Part shown: positions 1 through 8,484 of the stretch, piece after piece
Layout: every line of letters starts with the position of its first letter
Numbering within the stretch: the first letter of the stretch is position 1
Origin: Streptomyces sp. F63
GTDB lineage: Bacteria; Actinomycetota; Actinomycetes; Streptomycetales; Streptomycetaceae
Reading direction: 5' to 3'
Assembly (NCBI RefSeq): GCF_018070345.1
Contig: NZ_JAGPXX010000013.1
Coordinates: 1-64,000 of the forward strand
DNA length: 64,000 nt
Position numbers and translations under genes: made by a program
The notes under the pieces: generated by a model
Databases searched by the model: none
Seen by the model: only the letters and a program-made list of their open reading frames with translations
Told to the model about the DNA's origin: nothing

Positions 1-2337
1 GTCGGTGGGCGTGGGCTCCGGGTCGGTGGGGGTGGGGGTGGGGGTGGGGTCCGGGTCCTCGGGCAGCGGGGTGTCCGTGCCGTCGCCGGAGGCGGAGGAG
101 TGGGCGGGGACGTTGAGGACCGCGCCGTCGGAGAAGGTGACCGTCCGATCGGAGCCGGTGTCGTTGCGGGCCGCGTAGGTGCGGCGGTCGCCCTTGGTGA
201 ACGCGGCGGCGGTGGGGCTGTCGGCGGTGACGGAGGTGTCGGGGGCCCCGATCGCGTCCAGCGTGGTGATCCAGTGGTAGGTGTGGGCCTTGGTCTCCCC
301 CTCCTCCGGGGTGTAGGCGCCGCCGGTGGCGTCCCAGGCGGCCTTGGCCTTCGCCGGATCGGCCAGGGCCTGGAACTCCCACAGCAGATCGCGCCATTCC
401 GTGGCCGGGCCGCCGTTCTCCTGCTCCATCTCGGCGATGCTGCGCCGGATGGCGTCCTTCTCGCGGGCCAGGTGGAGCGAACCGCCCGTCACGGGGAGGA
501 CGTTGATGCCGTGGATCTCCTCGGGGTTGGCGGTCCACCAGGTGGCGTAGGCGGCGCCGCTGCTCCACACCATGCCGACGATGTCGTGGGTGTAGTCGCC
601 GGGGTAGACCTCCTCGTCGGCGTCGAACCAGTACTGGGCGATGGCCTCGGACTCCGTGGTGAGGAGGTGGACGCCCAGGTCGCGCAGCGCGGTGTCGCCG
701 GTCGCCGAGCCCCACAGGACGAGACCGGCGCTGAGGTTGACCGACTCCGAGGAGGACTCCTGGTTGTTGCCGGCCGCGAAGGAGGCGTGTCCGGCGGCCC
801 AGCTGTGCCCGGCGTAGACGTCGAAGCCGCGCAGGAAGGGGAACATGGCGTCGGTCCGGCTGGCGTTGGCGGTGTCCCGTACGAGCAGGTCCACCATGCC
901 GCCCCAGGCGGAGTCCGCCGCCCACTCCGGGTCGTGCTGGGCGACGACGGCGGCCGCCAGCACGAAGTAGCCGTAGTGGAAGTGGTGGTCGTTGAGTTCC
1001 TTGTCGCTGCCGTAGGAGGCGGGGTAGCCGGTGAGGGTGCGCCAGTCCGCGTCGTAGGAGAACTCGGCCTCCCCGCCGGCGGTGAACCAGGCCTCCAGCC
1101 GCCCCTTGATCAGCTCCAGCAGCTTGTCCCGGGAAGCCGTCTCCCCCAGCTGGTCCGCGATCGGGACGAGCTGGGCGAGTTTGCCCAGGGCCTTGCCGGT
1201 CCAGTAGGTGTCCCGGGCTCCGTTGAACGGATCGCCGGAGTTCACGGCCTCGTCGAGGTAGCTCTTGAGGCGGGCGGTGTCGGGGCCGGAGGTCTTCGGC
1301 AGGCCGGGCAGGACGCCGGTCACCTGCTGCTCGGTGGTGAAGCTCCTCCCTTCGCGCACCTTCATGGTGCCGCGCGGCGAGACGTAGGTGTACGGGGTGA
1401 GCGCATCGGTGGTGTGCAGCCACTGGTGGCGGTAGAGGGCCTGGAGGGTGCCGGTCTCCGTGCCCTCCTTGGCGGTGGTGGTGAGGGTGTAGCCGGCGCG
1501 CACCGTGCCGGCTTTCTCGTCGTAGTCCCAGGTCGCCCTGGAGCCGGTGACGAAGCTGAAGGCGTAGGCGCGGTAGTCCGCCAGGGCGTCGGTGCCGGGC
1601 AGGACGGCCAGCGAGAAGTAGTCCTTGCCGCCGAGGCCGGCGCGGATGTCGTTCCCCGAGACCGTCCAGTCGCTGCCGGTGGGTGCGAAGAGGGCGTAGT
1701 GGTGGCCGGCGACGGTGACGCCGAGCACGTTGCCGTCGTCGGCGAAGACCTCGGGCGGGCCGGCGGTGGTGATCCGCGCGGCGCCGCCGCTGCCCTGGGC
1801 GTAGACGAACGGCATGCCGTGGCCGATGGTGGCGCGGAAGGTCCGGGAGCCGTCGGACCACTGGGGCGTGACGGTCCAGTCGCTCCAGTCGTGGGCCCTG
1901 GCGTCGGGGGAGTTCAGGCCGTCCAGACCGACGGTGAGATCCCGCTGGTGCGGGAACTCGTACTGGCGGCCGTCGCCGACGATCGCCGAGGCGGTGGGGT
2001 AGCCGACCTCCAGTCCGCCGGAGACCGCCTTGTACGTGAGGGGGTGGCCGTACATGTTCTCGGAGTACGGGTTGCTCGCGAAGCGCTGGAAGGCCAGGGA
2101 GGACCACCAGTCGTTGGTCGGCACGGGCCGGTCCGCGGCGGCGGCCGTGACCTTGGGGGTGACGGGGGCGCCGCTGTTGTTCTGCGGTCCCGCGGCGCCC
2201 GCCGGACGGGCGTCGCTGTAACTGCCCTGTCCGACGGGCACGGTGGCCGCGGCGGCGCTGTCCGCCCCCGCCACGGCGAGGCCCGTGGCGGCTAAGCCGG
2301 CGGCCGTGGTGACGGCCAGAAGTCTGCGAAGGTGCAT
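1..2337 (-). CDS. Secreted GH81 endo-beta-1,3-glucanase, 3' end outside window
   Basis: Partial gene: 779 codons are present and no stop is reached at the window edge. The N-terminus is a Sec signal peptide (residues 1 to about 31, ending in an Ala-rich run). The body carries GH81 hallmarks: NDWWSS at about residue 75, DHHFHYGYF near residue 450, and FPFLRGFDVYAGHSWAAG followed by NQESSSE near residue 525, which holds the candidate catalytic glutamates. The visible C-terminus is a Thr-Pro-Asp/Glu linker, so a carbohydrate-binding module probably follows. By family it hydrolyses beta-1,3-glucan (laminarin, fungal wall) outside the cell. The ATG at 2337 has a good AGAGGAGG site just upstream. 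Codon 15 is TTA (2293-2295), the only TTA I found in any called gene, which points to bldA-dependent translation. A LacI-type operator lies in the leader. Confidence 0.93.
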   Translation of the reverse strand, partial: MHLRRLLAVTTAAGLAATGLAVAGADSAAAATVPVGQGSYSDARPAGAAGPQNNSGAPVTPKVTAAAADRPVPTNDWWSSLAFQRFASNPYSENMYGHPLTYKAVSGGLEVGYPTASAIVGDGRQYEFPHQRDLTVGLDGLNSPDARAHDWSDWTVTPQWSDGSRTFRATIGHGMPFVYAQGSGGAARITTAGPPEVFADDGNVLGVTVAGHHYALFAPTGSDWTVSGNDIRAGLGGKDYFSLAVLPGTDALADYRAYAFSFVTGSRATWDYDEKAGTVRAGYTLTTTAKEGTETGTLQALYRHQWLHTTDALTPYTYVSPRGTMKVREGRSFTTEQQVTGVLPGLPKTSGPDTARLKSYLDEAVNSGDPFNGARDTYWTGKALGKLAQLVPIADQLGETASRDKLLELIKGRLEAWFTAGGEAEFSYDADWRTLTGYPASYGSDKELNDHHFHYGYFVLAAAVVAQHDPEWAADSAWGGMVDLLVRDTANASRTDAMFPFLRGFDVYAGHSWAAGHASFAAGNNQESSSESVNLSAGLVLWGSATGDTALRDLGVHLLTTESEAIAQYWFDADEEVYPGDYTHDIVGMVWSSGAAYATWWTANPEEIHGINVLPVTGGSLHLAREKDAIRRSIAEMEQENGGPATEWRDLLWEFQALADPAKAKAAWDATGGAYTPEEGETKAHTYHWITTLDAIGAPDTSVTADSPTAAAFTKGDRRTYAARNDTGSDRTVTFSDGAVLNVPAHSSASGDGTDTPLPEDPDPTPTPTPTDPEPTPTD

Positions 2338-2350
2338 GGACCCTCCTCTT

Positions 2351-2404
2351 TGAGAGCGCTCTCAAGAATGCCGTCAACGTAGAGACCTGTCGGTACACCG
2401 TCAA
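2351..2404 (-). promoter_or_regulatory. Promoter and LacI-family operator of the GH81 gene
   Basis: Minus-strand -35 TTGACG (2399-2404) and -10 TACGTT (2376-2381) are separated by 17 bases. A perfect 14-bp palindrome, TGAGAGCGCTCTCA (2351-2364), lies just downstream of the expected start point and directly before the ribosome binding site. It resembles the CebR box (TGGGAGCGCTCCCA) and other LacI-family sites for sugar-responsive repressors. Inference: a LacI-family repressor blocks transcription until a glucan oligosaccharide is present. Confidence 0.8.
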
Positions 2405-2767
2405 TACTTGAAGCGATGCGGATCCCCTCCGGTCCCGGCCGGCTCCGGAGAGTGTGCCCGGCCCGCCCCGCCCGGCCGCGGAACGGCACCAGGTGAGGGC
2501 GGGCCCGGACGGCGGGGACGACGTCCGCCGGTGCGGCGGGCCGGCCGGCGGGGAAGGGCGGCATCCTTCGGCTTCTGGAGCCCCGGCGGCCCGCGACCGG
2601 CCCCCGCCCTCACCGCCCTACCGTTCGCGCGAACGGCGGCCCCCCCGGGGGGGGCGGGGGGCCGCGAGGCCGCGAGGGGGGCGGGAGGAGCCGGGGCGGC
2701 GTCGGCGGCGGGTGGTGCGGTGTGTCTCAGATTCCGGGCGCCGGGTGGGCGGCGGGGCGGACCGTCG
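2405..2767. other. Non-coding gap between GH81 gene and DAHP synthase
   Basis: No gene is supported here. The clearest structure is a perfect 16-bp palindrome, CCGTTCGCGCGAACGG, at 2621-2636, about 145 bases before the DAHP synthase start. It could be an operator or a hairpin. The rest is GC-rich sequence without a recognisable motif. Confidence 0.5.
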
Positions 2768-2780
2768 TAGGGTTGACGCC

Positions 2781-4130
2781 GTGACCGTGAACGCTGAATC
2801 CACCGCCGGTGTCAACACCTGGCGAGACCTGCCCGCGGCGCAGCAGCCCGAGTGGCCCGACTCCGAGGCTCTGCGCGATGTGATCGCGGACCTCGAGTCC
2901 TATCCTCCGCTCGTCTTCGCCGGCGAGTGCGACCAGCTGCGGGCCCAGCTGGGTGCCGTCGCCAGGGGTGAGGCGTTCCTGCTCCAGGGCGGTGACTGCG
3001 CCGAGGCGTTCGACGCCGTGAGCGCGGACCAGATCCGCAACAAGCTGAAGACGCTCCTCCAGATGGGGGCCGTGCTCACCTACGCCGGATCCGTGCCGGT
3101 CGTGAAGGTGGGCCGGATCGCCGGCCAATACAGCAAGCCCCGGTCCAAGTCGACCGAGACCCGCGACGGAGTGACCCTGCCCTCGTACCGGGGCGATTCC
3201 GTCAACGGCTTCGAGTTCACCGAGAAGGCCCGCGTTCCGGACCCGGAGCGGCTCAAGCGGATGTACCACGCCTCCGCCTCGACGCTGAACCTCGTCCGCG
3301 CCTTCACCACGGGCGGCTACGCCGACCTGCGCCAGGTGCACGCCTGGAACCAGGACTTCGTGAAGAACTCCCCGTCCGGGCAGCGCTACGAGGCCCTGGC
3401 CCGGGAGATCGACCGGGCGCTGAACTTCATGAACGCCTGCGGCGCGGACCCGGAGGAGTTCCGGACCGTCGAGTTCTACTCCTCGCACGAGGCGCTGATC
3501 CTCGACTACGAGTCGGCGCTGACCCGCACCGACTCCCGGACGGGGCAGCTGTACGACGTCTCCGGCCACATGATCTGGATCGGCGAGCGGACCCGGCAGC
3601 TCGACGGGGCGCACATCGAGTTCGCCTCCCGGGTGCGCAACCCCGTCGGTGTGAAGCTCGGCCCGTCCACGACGCCGGAGGACGCGCTGGCGCTCATCGA
3701 CCGGCTCGACCCGGACCGCGAGCCGGGCCGGCTGACCTTCATCACCCGGATGGGCGCGGACAAGGTCCGCGAGAAGCTCCCCAACCTGGTGGAGAAGGTC
3801 ACCGCCTCCGGGGCCCAGGTGGTCTGGGCCTGCGACCCGATGCACGGCAACACCTTCGAGGCGGCCTCCGGCCACAAGACCCGCCGCTTCGACGACGTGC
3901 TCGACGAGGTCAAGGGCTTCTTCGAGGTCCACAAGGGCCTCGGCACCCACCCGGGCGGCATCCACATGGAGCTCACCGGCGACGACGTCACCGAGTGCGT
4001 CGGCGGCGGTCACGAGATCTTCGTGGACGACCTGCACCAGCGCTACGAGACGGCCTGCGACCCGCGGCTCAACCGCAGCCAGTCGCTGGACCTGGCGTTC
4101 CTGGTCGCGGAGATGTACCGGGAGCAGTGA
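2781..4130 (+). CDS. aroH: Class II DAHP synthase (shikimate pathway entry)
   Basis: Condenses phosphoenolpyruvate and erythrose 4-phosphate to DAHP, the first step to aromatic amino acids. The 449-residue length and sequence fit the plant/actinobacterial class II family: GGDCAEAF with metal-binding Cys near residue 73, WACDPMHGNT near 350, and the C-terminal HMELTGDDVTECVGG block. The GTG start at 2781 lacks a Shine-Dalgarno, but TAGGGT (2768-2773) lies exactly seven bases upstream, which suggests leaderless transcription. The open frame extends further upstream, but that part has no family similarity. A strong hairpin terminator follows at 4214. It shares its neighbourhood with a PknL-like kinase, a Rv2175c-like gene and metF, as in Mycobacterium. 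Confidence 0.96.
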   Translation: MTVNAESTAGVNTWRDLPAAQQPEWPDSEALRDVIADLESYPPLVFAGECDQLRAQLGAVARGEAFLLQGGDCAEAFDAVSADQIRNKLKTLLQMGAVLTYAGSVPVVKVGRIAGQYSKPRSKSTETRDGVTLPSYRGDSVNGFEFTEKARVPDPERLKRMYHASASTLNLVRAFTTGGYADLRQVHAWNQDFVKNSPSGQRYEALAREIDRALNFMNACGADPEEFRTVEFYSSHEALILDYESALTRTDSRTGQLYDVSGHMIWIGERTRQLDGAHIEFASRVRNPVGVKLGPSTTPEDALALIDRLDPDREPGRLTFITRMGADKVREKLPNLVEKVTASGAQVVWACDPMHGNTFEAASGHKTRRFDDVLDEVKGFFEVHKGLGTHPGGIHMELTGDDVTECVGGGHEIFVDDLHQRYETACDPRLNRSQSLDLAFLVAEMYREQ

Positions 4131-4213
4131 GACGGAGCCGGCGGCGGTGAGCCGGGACCCGGGCGCGTCGCGGGACTTGCCGCCGGGCGGGTCTGCGGGC
4201 GCTTGACGTGCGT

Positions 4214-4246
4214 GAGGGGCGTGGATCACAGCGATCCGCGCCCCTC
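4214..4246 (+). terminator. Hairpin terminator after DAHP synthase
   Basis: Arms GAGGGGCGTGGATC and GATCCGCGCCCCTC pair with one G-T wobble around a five-base loop (ACAGC). It lies about 85 bases after the stop codon. No U-tract follows, as is usual in Streptomyces. Confidence 0.8.
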
Positions 4247-4468
4247 CGCGCCGGGTGCCTGTACGCGTCGCGGCCGGGGGCCGTGGCGGGGGCCGGGTGC
4301 GGTTCGGCGGGAGGTTCCCCGGCCGGTCCGCCCCGGTCGGCCGCCCCGGTCGGCCGCCCTGGTCGGGCGTCCGGTCTGGCGGCTGGAGAAATGGATCTGA
4401 ACATCCGCATCGGTCCGCTTTCATCCTCTTCGTCCCCGCCCCGGTCACGATCCGCGGCCGGGGTCTGT
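4247..4468. other. Non-coding gap with a short 13-bp tandem repeat
   Basis: No gene is supported. At 4330-4367 there are three consecutive copies of GCCCCGGTCGGCC, two exact and the third degenerate. I see no clear promoter apart from the CACCAT element that precedes the next gene. Confidence 0.5.
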
Positions 4469-4481
4469 CACCATGGACCTC

Positions 4482-5108
4482 ATGGGTCAGCCGGAAAGCC
4501 GTGAAGGGGAACAGCCGGTCCTTCCTCCCGGCCAGCGGCTACAGCGCGGCTGGCCGGTGACCCACTACGGGCCGGTGCCCAAGTTCAGACCCGAGCGCTG
4601 GGAGTTCCGGATCTTCGGCGCCCTGGCCGACCCGGCCGGCAAGGACCGCTGGAACCACGAGGAATTCTCGGCGCTGCCCTACACGACGGTCACCGCCGAT
4701 CTCCACTGCGTCACCAAGTTCTCCATGACGGGCGCGGAATGGGGCGGCGTGGCGGCCCGTACGATCCTGGAGCTCGCGCCGCCCGCTCCCGCCGTCACCC
4801 ACGTCATGGCCTGGGCGGAGTACGGCTACAGCGCCAATATGCGGCTCTCCGACTTCGCCTCCGAGCGGACCGTTCTCGCCACGCACAAGGACGGCGAGCT
4901 GCTCACCGCCGAACACGGCTTCCCGGTGCGGCTGATCGTGCCGCACCTGTACGGCTGGAAAGGGCCGAAGTGGCTCCGGGGCATCGAGTACATGACGGCC
5001 GACCGCCGCGGCTTCTGGGAGGAACGGGGCTACCACAACCTCGGTGACCCCTGGCGCGAGCAGCGCTACTCCTACCAGGAGGAACCGGGCGAGGGCCCGG
5101 AGCTGTAG
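4482..5108 (+). CDS. Sulfite oxidase-like molybdopterin oxidoreductase (YuiH-type)
   Basis: Single-domain protein of 208 residues matching the oxidoreductase molybdopterin-binding domain of the sulfite oxidase superfamily. It has no signal peptide, haem or dimerisation domain. The motif ADLHCVTKFS carries the conserved cysteine that ligates molybdenum; later motifs NMRLSDF, VRLIVPHLYGWKGPKW and GIEY also fit the family. Substrate unknown. I prefer the ATG at 4482 because CACCAT (4469-4474) lies seven bases before it, as for other leaderless genes here. The alternative ATG at 4473, in the same frame, overlaps that element. It converges with the endonuclease IV gene. Confidence 0.88.
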   Translation: MGQPESREGEQPVLPPGQRLQRGWPVTHYGPVPKFRPERWEFRIFGALADPAGKDRWNHEEFSALPYTTVTADLHCVTKFSMTGAEWGGVAARTILELAPPAPAVTHVMAWAEYGYSANMRLSDFASERTVLATHKDGELLTAEHGFPVRLIVPHLYGWKGPKWLRGIEYMTADRRGFWEERGYHNLGDPWREQRYSYQEEPGEGPEL

Positions 5109-5180
5109 CCCCGCCGGCGGTGCCTTCGGGCGGTCCCGGCTCCGGCGCGTGGTGAGCCCGCCGTGCCGTCCCCGCCCCCG

Positions 5181-6098
5181 CTACGCGCCGGTGCCGCCGT
5201 CCCGGAGGGTCTTCAGCAGGGCCACGTCCGCCGCGTGCCCCTCCCGGCCGCCCGGGGTCTCGATGACCAGCGGTACGCCCTCGGACGCCGGGTGGGTGAA
5301 CAACTCGCGGAACGGCTCCGCCCCGATGTGGCCCCTGCCGATGTTCTCGTGCCGGTCCTTGTGCGCGCCGGTGACGTCCTTGGAGTCATTGGCGTGGATC
5401 AGCTTGAGCCGGCCCGGACCGGTCGTCTCCACGAGCTCGTCCAGCAGGGCCTTGGCGCCGCCCGGTGCCGCCAGGTCGTGCCCGGCGGCGAAGGCGTGGC
5501 AGGTGTCCAGGCAGACGCCGAGCCGGGGGTGGCGGTCCAGCACGTCGAAGTACGGGCCCAGGTCCTCGGCGAGCGCGCAGAGCGAGGCACCCTGGCCGGC
5601 GGTCGGTTCCAGCAGCAGCCACGGATCGTCGTCGTGCGTCAGCTCGTCCAGCAGCGGCAGCACCCGTTGCCGTACCTGCGCGAGGGCCGTGGCGCGGTCC
5701 CGTCCGCCGGTGGCCGAGCCGGTGTGGACGACGACGCCCAGCGCGCCGATCGCCCGGCCGCGCCGGAGCGAATGCCGCAGGGACTCCGCGGAGCGTTCGG
5801 CGGTCGCCTCCGTGTGCGAGCCGAAGTTGATGAGATAGGGCGCATGGACGTACGCGGGCAGCGCCTCGGCGGCGCATGCGGTGCGGAACGCCTCGTCCTG
5901 CGCCGGGGAGCCGGCCGGGGTCGCCCAGCCGCGGGGATTGGCCACGAACACCTGCACGGACTCGGCGCCGATCTCCCGGGCGTAGGCCAGCCCCTTGGCG
6001 GCGAGCCCGCCGGCCACGGGGACATGGCTGCCGACGGGGTTCCGGGCGCGGGCGGGGGAGTGGGCCGGGCCGGGGGCGGGGACGTACGGGGCGCTCAC
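5181..6098 (-). CDS. nfo: Endonuclease IV (AP endonuclease)
   Basis: Cleaves the backbone at abasic sites in base-excision repair, in the cytoplasm. The 305-residue TIM-barrel protein shows the zinc-ligand motifs of the family: GSHVP near the N-terminus, LLLEPT, CLDTCHAFAAGHD, the block HANDSKDVTGAHKDRHENIGRGHIG (split here as HANDSKDV and HENIGRGHIG), and VIETPG at the end. I chose GTG at 6098: there is no ribosome binding site, but CACCCT on the minus strand (6105-6110) lies six bases upstream, as expected for a leaderless message. An ATG at 6149 would add 17 residues without family similarity. Confidence 0.95.
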   Translation of the reverse strand: MSAPYVPAPGPAHSPARARNPVGSHVPVAGGLAAKGLAYAREIGAESVQVFVANPRGWATPAGSPAQDEAFRTACAAEALPAYVHAPYLINFGSHTEATAERSAESLRHSLRRGRAIGALGVVVHTGSATGGRDRATALAQVRQRVLPLLDELTHDDDPWLLLEPTAGQGASLCALAEDLGPYFDVLDRHPRLGVCLDTCHAFAAGHDLAAPGGAKALLDELVETTGPGRLKLIHANDSKDVTGAHKDRHENIGRGHIGAEPFRELFTHPASEGVPLVIETPGGREGHAADVALLKTLRDGGTGA

Positions 6099-6230
6099 CA
6101 CTCCAGGGTGCCAGGCGGCCGCGGCGGACGGGCGGCCGGGCGGCCGCAAGGGCGCGGGCTCCCTGCGACGCGGCAGCGCGGCTCGCGCGGCACCGCCTCC
6201 GGGTCCCGGATCCGGGCGGTGAGCGGCGGT

Positions 6231-7415
6231 TCACACCTCCGGCGCGGAGAACGGGCCGCCGGGGCCGAAGACGAGGGCGGCGAAGCGTTCGCCGATGCGG
6301 CGGTGCGTGGCGGCGTCCGGGTGGAGCTCGTCGGGCAGGGGCAGTTCGGCGGAGTCCGCCTCTCCGTACAGCTCGCGGCCGTCGAGGTGGTGCAGATGCG
6401 GGTCGTCGGCGGCCCGCTGCTCGACGAGGCGGCTCAGTTCCTCCCGGATGATCCCCAGGGTCAGCTTTCCCGCGGCGCGCTCGGCGGGGTCGCCCGTGGC
6501 CCGGAAGCGGAGCCTCCCCTCCGCGAGGCGGTCGAAGTCCGGCGCGCTCGGGCCGGGGGTGTCCTCGTGGATGGGGCACAGGACGGGGGAGACGACGAGC
6601 AGCGGGACGGTGGGACGGCCCTCGCGGATGGTGTCGAGGAAGCCGTGCACCGCGGGGCCGAAGGCGCGGAGCCGCATCAGGTCGGCGTTGACGATGTTGA
6701 TGCCGATCTTGACGCTGATCAGGTCCGCCGGAGTGTCGCGCAGGGCGCGGGCGGTGAACGGATCGAGCAGGGCGCCGCCGCCCAGGCCCAGGTTGACCAG
6801 GTCCACGCCGCCGAGCGAGGCGGCCAGGGCCGGCCAGGTGGTGGTCGGGCTCGCGGCGTCGGAGCCGTGGCTGATCGAACTCCCGTGGTGCAGCCACACG
6901 CGGCGGCCCCCGGCGGGCAGCGGCTCGACGGGGGCGTCGGTGCGCAGGGCGAGGAGTTCGGTGGTCTCGTTGTGCGGCAGCCAGATCTCGACGTCCTTGA
7001 CGACGCCGGGCAGGCCGGCGAAGCGGACGGTGCCGGGCGGGCCGGGCCGCTTCTCGGCGGTCCCGGCGGCCATGTCGATGAGCAGGGTGTTCCCGCCCGT
7101 CACCCTTCCCTGCCCGGCCGGGCGGCCGTCGACGAGCAGGTCGTACGGACCGTCCGGCCGGGGCGGGGCGCCCTTGTACACCCGCTTGGTGGGCAGCGTG
7201 TCCAGCTCCACCGCGGTGGCCCGGGTGCGGAACACCAGCCGTACGCCCGAGGGCTGCGACTCGGCCAGGGCCAGCTGTCCGTCGGCGCACTGGGCGCGGG
7301 CCCGGGCGGGCAGCCGGTGCGGCAGCAGACCGTGCTCGGTGCGCTCCAGGTCGAGGGCGCCGCGCAGGAGATCCGCGGTGATGGGGGTGGCGATCGGGAG
7401 GTGCTCGGTGGACAT
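6231..7415 (-). CDS. SGNH/GDSL-family esterase or lipase
   Basis: 394-residue cytoplasmic hydrolase of the SGNH fold. The N-terminal third is a beta-sandwich-like region. The catalytic part has WLHHGSSISHGSD (block I, nucleophile Ser), LVNLGLGGGALL (block II Gly), IKIGINIVNAD-like SVKIGINIVNAD (block III Asn) and LPDELHPD (block V, Asp and His). Substrate is unknown; acyl-ester hydrolysis is the family role. The ATG at 7415 has GAGGCAGG upstream; a frame extension to 7508 looks non-coding. It lies 111 bases behind a TetR gene on the same strand, so the two are probably linked in regulation. Confidence 0.85.
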   Translation of the reverse strand: MSTEHLPIATPITADLLRGALDLERTEHGLLPHRLPARARAQCADGQLALAESQPSGVRLVFRTRATAVELDTLPTKRVYKGAPPRPDGPYDLLVDGRPAGQGRVTGGNTLLIDMAAGTAEKRPGPPGTVRFAGLPGVVKDVEIWLPHNETTELLALRTDAPVEPLPAGGRRVWLHHGSSISHGSDAASPTTTWPALAASLGGVDLVNLGLGGGALLDPFTARALRDTPADLISVKIGINIVNADLMRLRAFGPAVHGFLDTIREGRPTVPLLVVSPVLCPIHEDTPGPSAPDFDRLAEGRLRFRATGDPAERAAGKLTLGIIREELSRLVEQRAADDPHLHHLDGRELYGEADSAELPLPDELHPDAATHRRIGERFAALVFGPGGPFSAPEV

Positions 7416-7526
7416 GGCCTGCCTCGCTGGGTGTGGGATGCGGATGGCCGGGCTTCGCGGGGTGCCGGGTCGGCAGCGGTCTCCCGGCAGGTCTCCGGCG
7501 GAGACCACACGGGCCGGGGCGCCGGG

Positions 7527-8150
7527 TCAGGCTGTGGACGGGGACGCGGACCGGTGCGTGGACGGGGGACCGGAGGGGGCCGGGGGTGCGGGCCAGTTCC
7601 GCAGCAGGGCGTCGAGGGCGTCCAGGATCCTCGGCCAGGTCTCCTCGGTGCCGGGGGCGCTGTGGCTGAACGCTCCCGCCGTCTCCAGGGTGACGTAGCC
7701 GTGGAAGACGCTGCCCAGCAGCCGGACCGCGTGCGTCCGGTCCGGCTCCGTCAGGTCGTAGCCGCGCAGAATCGCCCGGGTCATCGCGGAGTGCCGGCCG
7801 CCGGCACTGGCCGCCGCCGTCTCCGGGTCGAGCCTCAGCCGGGCCGCGGCGTAGCGGCCGGGGTGCTCCCGGGCGTAGTCGCGGTAGACGTCCGCCAGGG
7901 CGGTCAGGGCGTCCTTCCCGGCCCGCCCGGCGAGGGCGGCGGCGCCCCGGTCGGCGAGTTCCTCCAGGGCGAGGAGGGTGATCCGGGTCCGGAGGTCCCG
8001 GGAGTTCCTCACGTGCGAGTACAGGCTCGCCACCTTGACGCCGAACCGCCGGGCGAGGGCCGAGAGGGTCACCTGGTCGAGTCCGGCCTCGTCGGCCAGC
8101 TCCGCTCCGGCCCGGGTCAGCCGTTCCGCGGTCAGTCCCGCGCGTGCCAC
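7527..8150 (-). CDS. TetR/AcrR-family transcriptional regulator (WHG-type C-terminus)
   Basis: 207 residues. Helix-turn-helix at about 25-50 (LSALARRFGVKVASLYSHV) followed by a C-terminal half of the type named TetR-WHG, with HPGRYAAARLR and LLGSVFHGYVTLE. It starts at GTG 8150 with a strong AGGAGG site seven bases upstream. Its own promoter contains a perfect 15-bp palindrome, so autorepression is likely. The nearest target on the same strand is the SGNH esterase downstream. The effector is unknown. Confidence 0.9.
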   Translation of the reverse strand: MARAGLTAERLTRAGAELADEAGLDQVTLSALARRFGVKVASLYSHVRNSRDLRTRITLLALEELADRGAAALAGRAGKDALTALADVYRDYAREHPGRYAAARLRLDPETAAASAGGRHSAMTRAILRGYDLTEPDRTHAVRLLGSVFHGYVTLETAGAFSHSAPGTEETWPRILDALDALLRNWPAPPAPSGPPSTHRSASPSTA

Positions 8151-8176
8151 TGCCGCACCTCCTGTTCGCTGAAGTC

Positions 8177-8206
8177 ACTATGCAGAAACCTAATGCCATT
8201 AGGCAA
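8177..8206 (-). promoter_or_regulatory. Promoter and operator of the TetR gene
   Basis: Minus-strand -35 TTGCCT (8201-8206) and -10 CATAGT (8177-8182) are 18 bases apart. The palindrome CCTAATGCCATTAGG (8189-8203) is perfect around a central base and overlaps the -35 and spacer, so bound regulator would exclude RNA polymerase. Its relatively AT-rich composition stands out from the surroundings. Confidence 0.8.
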
Positions 8207-8484
8207 ATCCGCGAATTGCGCAGGAAGCTGCTGACCGAGTGGAGATCCGTGCCGCGTTGGTGACCGCACGGGAGTGAAACGACGCGTCTGGCCGCTCCGC
8301 TGCCGCGGGTGGCGGCGCCCCGCACGGCGCCTCGGAGTCCTCGGGCGTCCGGGACCGGCGCTTCCCGCCGCGCCCACCTCGTCACCGAGCCGGACGGCCG
8401 CCCGCGCGCCGCCGCGCCGCGCCGCACTGCCGGGACGCGCCCGCCCCCCGCGGCCGGCCGGTCCCCCGCACGACCGCGGCCGCC
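8207..8484. other. Non-coding gap between TetR gene and PASTA kinase
   Basis: No gene is supported on either strand. The part nearest the kinase stop contains self-complementary GC-rich sequence (CCGCGGCCGG and CCGCGG) that could terminate the kinase transcript, but I see no clean long hairpin. Confidence 0.4.

Noticed and set aside
100..2295. 731-residue plus-strand frame opposite the GH81 gene
   Set aside because: Gly/Val/Arg-rich translation with no domains; it is the antisense shadow of a gene with clear GH81 motifs.
2727..4448. 573-residue minus-strand frame over DAHP synthase
   Set aside because: Antisense shadow typical of very GC-rich DNA; the plus strand encodes a well-conserved enzyme.
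5163..8427. Two frames over 1000 residues each, on both strands
   Set aside because: They span three real genes (endonuclease IV, esterase, TetR) in wrong frames and have no recognisable domain.
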